Assembly (NCBI GenBank): GCA_949710005.1
Contig: OX453279.1
Location: 18,077,014 to 18,141,013 of the forward strand
Reading direction: 5' to 3'
Origin: Ricordea florida
Lineage: Eukaryota > Cnidaria > Anthozoa > Corallimorpharia > Ricordeidae
DNA: 64,000 bases
Below, one piece after another: positions 38,401 through 49,792 of this stretch. The position numbers and the translations under genes were made by a program. The notes under the pieces are model-generated. The model had not been told where the DNA came from and did no database searches. It was given only the letters and a program-made list of their open reading frames with translations. Position 1 is the stretch's first letter; each line of letters starts with the position of its first letter.

Positions 38401-40311
38401 TACAAGGAAGCTTACAGCTACACCAACACCAATAGGTCCCAGTGGGTTTTACATACAGGTGAGATTTTGTTGTTCTTTATAACAGCTTGTTACTGACCCA
38501 GATTGTAAAGTTTGGGTATATGAGGCAGTCTTGTTCCTTCTGTTAACATACCTGTCTGTTTCTTTGAAGCAAGAGGATCGAAATGCCAAACTTGTTGAGG
38601 ATCAGCCTCCAGGGAATTTGCCCTATTTGAAACCAGATGATGTGCAGTATTTTGACAAACTTCTGGTAAGTTGAGCCCTCTGTTGTTGGCCTGTTCTTCA
38701 TGGTCGGCTGCAACATTGCATATTTCTTGCAATTTGTTATTTCTGCTGTTGTCTTTAAGAAATGGACTATAACCAAAAGTTTATAAACCTGTACTCAGTT
38801 TGAGCAAACTACAATCCAAAACTATCTGGGACACTAAAGCAATGAGCTGCCTTTGATGCAGATATGTAAAGTGATTAAAACAATAAGCCTGGAAAACATT
38901 GTTTGCAGTTTTTTGCTGTTATTTCAACCACCCCCCTTCCCCTTAACAATGTTGATAGCCACTTTCATCATTCATGGCAACAAATTAACATTGAATGTGG
39001 GGGAGGGGATACTGCTTTTGGGTTACCTTGGCCAGAATTGTAGATGCAAGTTAGTATTAAATGTGTCAGCTACTTATAGCATTAGCCAGTATTTTGCCCC
39101 CTGTGTGCAACTTTTCCACACAATGGCACTGAAAAGGTTTTATGGAAATTGTATGTATGGGGATTTTTAACTGATCAAACAGTGCATTTTCCAATCAAAC
39201 ATGCCCAGAAATATATGGTACTCACTAAGGCAAGTTAGTACTAAAAGAGGTTCTAAAGTCCCCATTTCCTTATCACACAACAGGTAGATGTTGATGAAAG
39301 CACTCTTTCACCTGAGGAACTGAAGGAGCGCAAGATTATGAAGCTGCTATTAAAGATAAAAAATGGAACTCCTCCCATGAGAAAAGCAGCCTTGCGACAG
39401 ATAACAGACAAAGCTCGTGAGTTTGGAGCAGGACCATTGTTTAATCAGATCCTGCCACTGCTTATGTCACCAACACTGGAGGATCAGGTTAGTCAGTTGC
39501 TCATGGTTTGTTGCAAACCTGTTAAACGTTTAGGAGGTGAGTGTTGTCAGTGTTGGTTTTTTGTTAAAAGAAACATGTTTAATCTACAGTTGTAGTATCT
39601 TATTGTAAGTCATTATTGGCTTAAGGAGATAGTTTTTAACCCTTTAAGCCCGGAGGGGTCTCCCTGTGACGAAGAAAATCGTCTGGCATTAGCCAGAGTA
39701 AAATCTGTAAGAACACTATTGGGGCTTAAAGGGTTAAAAAACAACATTCAGCGTTTCCATTCTTAATTTGGCTTTTGGAAGATGCGAAGCTACGTCAAGC
39801 ACTTGCATCAGTAATTGCGTCAAAGACTCAACAGGTTGAAGTTTGTTTATTTTTTTTTTGTGCGTGTGTTTTGGGTTTGTGGTCAAGCCTTGTATGATGT
39901 AAACTGGAGCCTTGTATGATGTAAACTGGCCGGCATATCTCAGGGTCACTGTCCGCCATCCAAACAGGACTTTAAGATCATCTGCAGCTGTGAGCCTGGA
40001 GGTGCCAAAACACTCAGGCACATTACAAGACCAGGCGGCCAAAGTTTTTAACAGCTTACCAGTCTCATATAAGAACTGCACAGAATATAAACAGTTTGTA
40101 TCTCATTGTAAAAAGTTTTTTATCAACAAGGCAAGGACAAATCTATAATTTTCTCCTTTTTATCTATTTATAATTCATATACAATCTATAGTTTTCCAAT
40201 ATAATTTATTTTTCAAATCATTATATAAATATATCTTTTAATATCATAGTATTTTGTTTGTATATATTTTAGCATAGAAGAGCCATTTTTTACGTGGAAT
40301 GCTAATAAACC

Positions 40312-40365
<54 letters not shown>

Positions 40366-43300
40366 TGCTGTCCCTTGTGGTAATTGTATGGTTTCCTTTA
40401 CATCCTCCTTGTCTGGCCCTATACACTTCCCTGGTGCAAAGAAGATAGAGTCCAGTTAGGTAACTGGTTACTTTGTTTCTGATGGACATGGTCTGTTCTC
40501 TCTTTTTGGGAGGTCCTGTCAGCTTCCTTAGTCAGCATCTTATGCAGTAATCTAATCCATTTGTGGTATCATAATAATTATGATGAATAGCAAAGGTTAA
40601 CTTTACCAAATTTGCTCCACTATCCTGGTATCGGTGGCCGTGGAGGGGTGGAGAGGGTGTGTTAACGGCCATCAATATTAATGTGCCTGCAACATAATTG
40701 ACTTAATTGACTTCACCAGTGTTGTATTGTCAAGTGAACTTTGGACTAATTTAATTGAGCTAATTTAAGTTTGTTTTTCATTTAACAGGAGCGTCACTTG
40801 CTTGTAAAGGTCATTGACCGCATCTTGTACAAACTGGATGATCTTGTTCGGCCATTTGTTCACAAGGTAAGTCACACTCATACAAGTGTTTTGTGTTACC
40901 CTTGAAGTTCTGTTGGATTTAAATGTGTCTGTATTTTCTTTCAGATCCTTGTGGTTATTGAACCTTTGCTTATTGATGAAGATTACTATGCAAGGGTTGA
41001 GGGACGTGAAATCATATCCAATTTAGCCAAGGTTGGTATCATATTATCCATGTGTCCTCAACTGTTGGATCTATCCTTTATGCATGCCTGCATATACATG
41101 TTGTGGTTCAATTTTATCCTTGGTTTAAATTTATTTTCCTTTGTTTTTTTGGTATTGTCATATATGATAATGACATTAAAACAAAGGAAATAAAATTTGA
41201 ACCAAGGACAAACTTGAACCACAACATACATACTTGCTTGTGTTTTCATAATTTACCAGTACTTGTGTAGCACAAGATACCTTGGACTATCAACTAGGTG
41301 GTGTCTTAGCCCAACCTCCATGTTCTCTGTTAATGAAGATCCCCTCACAAAAATGATATATTGGTATAACCTTATGCATAGGAAATAGCAGGTCAGACCT
41401 TGATGTTGGGTACTATATCCAGTTCATAATGACATGGGTGTTACAGTAAAACATCCATTGTAATTAAGTATGTGAAGATGCCAATAGTATAACATCCCTG
41501 TTCAATAATTCTCCAAAAGAAAGAACTTCGCATGATGTATTTTATAGATATACACGAAAATGCAATTCTTCTATTTACCAACACTGATATATTACCAGTG
41601 ACATTTATGTATTATAAATTATTTTCATCTAATGTGCAACATGGACAACAACCATTCGCCACCAAATCTATTAAATTTATTTGAAAAAACCTCAACAATT
41701 CATTCATATAACACACCATCATCTACTTCTGGTAATTTTCACAGTAAAAGCTCAAATCTGGAAACACACAAAAATTCCTTCTCTTGTTTTGGTGTAAAAC
41801 TTTGCAATTAGATACCTTGTCATATCATCTCGGTAAAGAGGAATTCACCAAAGTACTTCATAGATTACTTTCCAATATCTTACGACTATATTGAGTTGCC
41901 ATTGATAATTAAAACAATTGGTGTTAACCGTTAAGTAATTTCATATTCTATAAATTATAATGCTTTCTGCTCTCTGTAAGTTCCCTTTTCCCTTTTTGTT
42001 TTTCCTCGAATATGGTAATTAAATTAAGCTACAGTAGAAATAAGAATTATTGTTAATTTTTTTTTTCCTTTTCCTTTCATTTTAATTTTTCTTTTTCTTT
42101 TTATTTCAACTAGGCTGCCAGCTATTTTGCTGGCCAGTTTATTGTAAGATTCTTTTAATGAAAAAACTAAAGTTGAAGTTGAAGTTCAGTGGTTATGCAT
42201 TTCACTGCGTTATGGGGTAAAGGGGCAGAAAATTAAGTGTGGGTTGTATTTCTGGTCTTGTGTTTTGGTGCATGACATATTGCATGCATTTGTGTCTGAC
42301 AGTGTGATTTTATTCTTTCCTAGGCTGCTGGTCTGGCCACCATGATTTCAACCATGAGACCCGACATTGATAATATTGATGAGTATGTGCGTAACACTAC
42401 AGCAAGGTGAGACGTTTGTTTGTTGTACAAAACTCAAGGAACAGGAAACAGTCGTGATTGTCATGCAGTTTTACTTGACCCCTGGCTTTGAATCATCCTG
42501 TTGTTAGCTTAATATGTGTCTGGCATTTTTGCTTAAACAGGCTACCAGTATTCAATCCCCATTTGTTGTTTAAATGTGTGCAGTTTAATATAATCAGTAG
42601 TATAAGAGTATAATGATTTGTTGAGATAATTATTTCTTTTGTAATTTGCAGAGCCTTTGCTGTTGTTGCTTCTGCCCTTGGCATTCCTTCACTGTTGCCA
42701 TTTTTAAAGGCTGTGTGTCGCAGTAAGAAGTCATGGCAGGCCCGCCATACTGGTATCAAGATTGTGCAACAGATTGCTATATTGATGGGTTGTGCTATCC
42801 TTCCTCATCTCAGGAATTTAGTAGAGATTATTGAGCATGGTGAGCTGATAACATTTTGAAAACTGTAAAGCATTTTGACTGTCAGAGAAACATGTCTGTG
42901 AGCAATTTTTGTAACAAACATTTCAACCCTGTGAGACAGAAATTGCAGATCTCATATTCATAGGAAGTATTCATATGGCCAAAGATTTTGAAGAGGGATT
43001 CACATCTATGATAGTCAGCCACAGTGAGGTATCTGTGTTGTCTAGAAATTGGAGTCTTGTAGAACTGTGCTCTTAATATTATAAAAGTCTAAGGAGCAAG
43101 CTGTGTGTGAATGGAAATGTAATTGTAGCAGTGTAGAGTTAAATTTGAGGAGTATATTACATGTGTGCATCTTAACTGATCTAGTAAGTCACACGGTCTA
43201 TCTTCCTTAACAGGTCTGGTTGATGAACAACAGAAGGTTCGAACCATCACTGCTCTTGCTTTGGCTGCCCTTGCTGAAGCTGCCACACCCTATGGTATTG

Positions 43301-46300
43301 AGTCCTTTGACAGTGTTCTTAAGCCCCTGTGGAAAGGTATCAGGCAACATAGAGGAAAGGTGAGACGATAACCAAGGTTTCTGACTTTTTTGAGTTGATC
43401 CTAAATATGATTGTATCCTTATGACGAAAGATGTTTTAATGCCTGGCAATAGTCAGGTAAAATAGACTTACAACTTATATTATTTTAAAAGAAAGAAGGC
43501 CAAAAATAGTAACTGAGAGGTAAATTTGTTTTAGAGACATTGTAAGAAAACTGGACAGAATGTACAGAAAGAATTAGAGAGGAGATGATTCACGAGGATG
43601 AAAGTTCTGAAATAAACAAACAGTCATTGTGTAAAGTTGTAGAAGATGTAATTAGATCAAAATGGTGTTCAAGGACATGGCTTTTTACTGCAAATTGTCT
43701 GACATTACTCTGACTAAGTTTTTTGTCACCTTATACAAACATGAAAATGAAATAATGAAAGACTGTTAACTTCTGTAATGTATCATTCAAGTGCTGTGGA
43801 TTTCATAGTGATCATGTATTGTTTTGTAGGGACTTGCTGCCTTTCTCAAGGCCATTGGTTACCTCATCCCCCTTATGGATGCAGAATATGCAAATTATTA
43901 CACCCGAGAAGTGATGTTGATTTTGATCCGAGAGTTTCAGAGTCCTGATGAAGAGATGAAGAAAATTGTGTTAAAGGTGAGATGTTGCTTATTTATGAAA
44001 CAGTTTGTTTTGAAGTATACCTGTAGTTATTTTTTAAAGTTTTTTTTTCGCTAACTTCTACAGTAACTGGCTGCTGTCATGACAGTGGTGCTCCTTTAAC
44101 TCACTGCTGATCAGGACTTTATACTATGTTTTAGTCACTTTGTTTCATTTCTATATGTACTTTGGTTCTTCCATACTCTAAAAAGACCTGGACCTATTTT
44201 TTTGTGCAAAAGTTTAGTGTATCTTTTGTGGTTACATTTTTCCTTGGTTCAAATTTTATTTTCCTTTGTTTTCTGGTATGGTGATGTATGATAATGACTT
44301 TGAAACAAAGGAAAATAAAATTTGAACCAAGTATAAAATTGAACTACAACATATCCACTAAAGACTGCTCCAAATGTCTGATTTTGCAGGTAGTAAAGCA
44401 GTGTTGTGGTACAGATGGTGTTGAGCCTCAGTATATCAAAGATGAAATCTTACCAGACTTCTTCAAACACTTTTGGCAACACAGAATGGCTTTAGACAGA
44501 AGAAACTACAGACAGGTGAGATTGGTTTTCTGTTGGGCTAACAGATGATGAAAACTTCAAAAAATTACAAACCCAAATATATTATTTAAAATGATTTAAC
44601 ACTAAACTATATGAAACATGTTGAGAAGCCTTCAGTCTTAATATGAGTATGCTTTGTTTTGGGAAGTGCTAACTTGAACCACATAGGGTCAGGTTGAGAG
44701 TGTGGCTTGTTAGTAATTAAGTATCTAATACATGCCAAATGTAGTCCCTAATAACACGTAGTAGTACAACTTTTAATAATAGTAGTCTCAAAGTGTCCTC
44801 ATTGAAATCCTGGTCACCCAGATATCTGACCAACATGGACTATATGGAAACAACAAATTTTGCTGTGTGGTATATAGCAGTTACTTGAACAGTGCCTTCA
44901 CTTAGTCATGATAGAATCAGTGAGAAACATGCCTCTTGCTGAAAACTGCACAATCATAAGTATGTTTTCAGTCTTTTCTTTTCAGTTGAGGGAGGCTGTG
45001 TACATATAGACACACAGCCATTTTTAAATATCAACATTCCAATCATTAGAACATTAAATTTGTTCACACCGTCATTAGTAATATTGTGGTGCCTGGGATA
45101 CCTCTGTGCAGAAGCTAAGCGCTATTTTCTGGTTTAAGTTAACATTTTTAGGGTTACATATATTTCCTGGAATCTAATATTGGATGTTTTGTGTGATAGT
45201 TGGTGGATACAACAGTGGAACTTGCCAACAAAGTTGGAGCATCAGAGATCATAAACAGGATAGTAGATGATCTGAAAGATGAAAATGAACAGTACAGAAA
45301 AATGGTCATGGAGACTATTGAAAAGGTCAGTAGGTTTTGAATGATCTATGTGAATGTGGTCTCTGGTACTTAATCAGTTTGTGTTCTCCCTTGCTTTCAA
45401 CTCACAAGATTAAGAATTTTCCAGATAGGTAAAGGAATTGCCTTAACATTTACTTTTTATTGTGGGTGTGTGATATGATGCATATTAAGTCCTGTCACAA
45501 GCAACAATGATTTTACCACATACCACTTGATAAGGACAGCCCTGAGCAATTGTAAACTCTTAAGGCAAACAGAACATTCTTTGTACGTTAGTGGTTTCCT
45601 TTATGGCGCTTGATTATGTACAATGGTCAGAACAGTTTGGTCACTTGCCCAGAATAATTGTTTCATTGTGAGCTCTTGTCAAGAAAGAGAATTGTAGTGT
45701 TTTCTTGTATTCTACTTGTATTTCACTGGTGGTGCGCTCTTTGGATGGTTCTCTCAGATTCCCTGAGAAGTGGAGTTCTAAGGAGTAAACAAAATTGTGC
45801 TATAAGCTAATGTAACAAGGGATTTGTTTGTTTGTTTGGTTGTAGACAATGGGCAACCTTGGATCGTCTGATGTTGACTCACGCCTTGAGGAACAACTTA
45901 TTGATGGTATCCTGTATGCCTTCCAGGAACAAACACAAGAGGTACTTATAGTATTCTAACTTTGTCAGTCTTGTATGAGTAATACTTTAAGCTGAAATTG
46001 TGGACAAATTGTTAGATTGTAAGCATTGGTAACAGTACTAGTAGATTTATGAAAAGTTATATCTGTAGATCCCTTGATCTGTAATTCACAGCAGTTTTGA
46101 AGTAAGACCATTCCAGACAAAAAGTGTGTTGGTCTCAGTCTTAAGTACTGCTGCAATCTTGCACAAATGTTTTGCAGAAAAAATGCTGGTCACTGGTGTG
46201 GCTTTGTAAATCGTTTTTCAGCAAAAGAAACACTGCAATTCTTCCCTCTGAGGTCTGCACCCCTTCCCTTTTCTAGTCAGTATTGGTTTAGTATTGTGAT

Positions 46301-49300
46301 CCAGGTGAACAGGTTTATATATTTCCATACAATAATGGAGCATGTAATTTTCCTTAAGTGTGTGACCTAAGCTATCCTTGATTGTTGATACAGGATATTG
46401 TGATGTTGAACGGCTTTGGTACAGTTGTCAATGCACTGGGTAAGCGAGTGAAGCCCTACCTGCCACAGATCTGTGGTACCATCCTTTGGCGTCTCAACAA
46501 CAAGTCGGCCAAGGTACGACAGCAGGCAGCTGACCTCATCTCAAGGATTGCTCAGGTCATGATGACTTGTGGCGAGGTAAGTATCCCTCCCAAGTGATGT
46601 TACAGGACAACAGTTATAGCATTTCTAGTGCCATAGTGGTAACCTTAAGAGGTGCAATATACTGCATTCAAACTAACTTAGTTGAATCTTTGGAAACAAA
46701 CCCCCAAGCTAAACCCCCCTTCTGTGCAGAGTTATAGTGGGGGTTTTGTATTAGGTGAACAAAAATGACTTGCATATCGGCAGAGAATTTGCATGGAGTT
46801 GAGTTGTAAAAAGTAACTTCTAACCATGATTGTTGGTGCTGTACATTTTTTTTATAGCATTAATTACACAGGATAACATTGTTGTAAATCATGAACTCCT
46901 AGAATAGACTTTATTGAAAATACATGGCAGCCGTTAGGCTGAATTGCGTATTTATGTACAAAATATTAATACTCTAATTACTATTAAATTAATATTTGGC
47001 AAACTATAAAATCTAAAATTATGTACAAAATTAAGCAAAAAGGCAAACTCTAAAAAATGGACTAAAAAGTATCAACATTAAGACTTGACGATATAATAAA
47101 AGTGTTCTTGGCTCGATTCGTTTTAACTTTAGGGACATCAAAGGTTCTCGTACGCCTTAAAGTGTATCTAGTAGATTTATGTAATGGAGGGAGTAAATAA
47201 TGCAGCCTATGGCTTTTATCATTTAGGATTTCATTAAAAAATTTATTACATAAGTTACTGTGATGTTCGTTTATCGAGACTAAATCCATGCGAGTAAGTG
47301 CTTCGTTATAGTTAAGATCGGGACACATAATAGCTAGCGCCCTCTTTTGTATAAGTTCCAGTTCGTGTGTTAAATACTTTGGTAGAGAATAGTAGAACAC
47401 AGGCACGGCATAGTCTAATACAGATCTTATACATGTAATGTAGAACAACCCCAGATCTTCACGGGGTACCTTGGCCCTTTTTAATTGAACCAAGAAGTAC
47501 AACCTTTTTGATGCTTTCTTGATGACTTCATTTATGTGATCGTTCCACGATAAATCACTTGATAAGGTTATACCTAATAGCTTTGCTCTTGTTACGACTT
47601 CAAGCTCTTTTCCGTCAACCTTAACTGGTTCAAATACTTGTTTCATTTTTGCAAATGAAATTCTAAGTTCTTTACACTTATCTGTATTTAACTGGACTCT
47701 ATTGTTCTGTGACCATTCAGCTACTTTATCAGCAATAGTTTGTGCACTGCTGATTCCACTTTTTGGGACAACTTCTGATGTCGTCGTATCATCCACGTAC
47801 TTCCAGACACGGAAGTCGCTGAGAACTAGGTCATTGATCATGATAATGAATAACCATGGCCCTAATTTGGTCCCCTGGGGGACTCCAGAAGGGACCGAGC
47901 CCCATTCAGAGAAACATCCATCTATTAGTTTAATTCTTTGGAAACGGTTACTGAGGAAATCAATAATCCAGTTGATAATACTTGCTGGTAATTCTAAGGT
48001 GCATAGTTTGTTTACAAGGATGCTGTGGTCGATAAGATCGAACGCTTTACGCTTTTTCCATGGTTAGAGGTATCAGTCCTTACATTTAAAGACTGAACAG
48101 TTTGCTCTCTTTGATTTTCCATTTTGTTGCACCTGATAGTGGTTCCATTTAGAGCACTGTGTTGATTTCCTTGTAATTTTGTCCGCCTTGCGTAATTGTT
48201 ACGTAAGAGTGTTTTAGATCATACTCCACTCGAGAACATTGTTAAGGTTGTCTATACAAGAAACCATTCTTGGTTTTCTACAGGAAAAGCTAATGGGTCA
48301 CCTTGGCGTTGTGTTGTATGAGTACTTGGGAGAGGAGTACCCTGAAGTGCTGGGGAGTATTCTCGGAGCCTTGAAGGTAAGAAACCAACAGCTGAAACTT
48401 CTATCATACTGATCATCAGCAATGCTGTTTTATCTCTGTTTGCATTTACCGGTAAAACTCTAACGGTTGACTGTTATTTGCAGGCAATTGTCAATGTCAT
48501 CGGTATGAACAAAATGACACCTCCAATCAAAGATCTGCTTCCGAGATTGACTCCTATTCTAAAGAACAGGTATGAAGTGTACCATTGTGTTTCTCCTGGA
48601 CCTTTATATGGATACCAGAGCGTCCGCAGACTCGTATCTCTTACCCACAATTAAATAAAGAAAACAAACGAGAGAAGATTCAACAAGAAATATATTACAC
48701 GAGGGTGCTGCCATTAACCCTTTAAGCCCCGAGGGGTCTCCCTGTGACGAGTAAAATCGTCTGGCGTTAGCCAGAGTAAAATCGTCTGGCGTTAGCCAGA
48801 GTAAAATCTGTAGAGACACTATTGGGGCTTAAAGGGTTAAGGAGATAGTTTTTAACCCTTTAAGCCCCGAGGGGTCTCCTTGTGACGAGTAAAATCGTCT
48901 GGCGTTAGCCAGAGTAAAAGCTGTAGACACTATTGGGGCTTAAAGGGTTAATATGACAATCCCAGTTTAAATTTCGGGAAACTTGTCCTGGCCATCAAAA
49001 TGGCATTTTCAAGAAAACATCCTAGACTTCCCGTTTCAATTTACTTTACCATTAGAGTTTTCATCATTATGAAAATGACTTGTTTTCAGCAATTTTACGA
49101 TGCAATTCCTATTCACCAACTTTCGTTTAAGTTGATACGAAATGATAAGAGCCCATACCTATCACTTAGATCTTACTACATGTTTCCTCTCACCGACGAT
49201 AAGAGATTATAGGTTATAGTTTAGTTTTCTTTAGCATTCTCTCGTTTTGACTAGTAGAAGAGGACAACAAAAACCATTTTTGATTAAACTGGTCATCCTT

Positions 49301-49760
49301 TCCTTCCATCCTTCCACTCTATGGTACATATTTGTTATACTCACAGACTTACTCCCTATTATTATAACAATGCTGACATTATTGTTATGTATTTGTAGAC
49401 ACGAGAAGGTACAAGAAAACTGTATTGACCTGGTGGGCAGGATAGCGGACAGAGGAGCAGAACACGTAGGAGCAAGAGAATGGATGAGAATCTGTTTTGA
49501 ACTGTTGGAACTGCTTAAGGCGCATAAGAAGGCCATCAGGCGAGCTACTGTCAACACATTTGGTTACATTGCCAAAGCTATAGGGTGAGTGCAACTCCTA
49601 GTTGCAGTTAGCTAACAGTGAAAGGTTTCGTATACGACAAAGCAATAATGAAATCATCAGCAATAAGTGGTCGCATGCGGAATTAGGTATCATTAGGTAT
49701 CTCGATGTGCTTTCATTATTATTATTATTATTATTATTACTATTATTATTACTATTGTTA

Positions 49761-49792
<32 letters not shown>

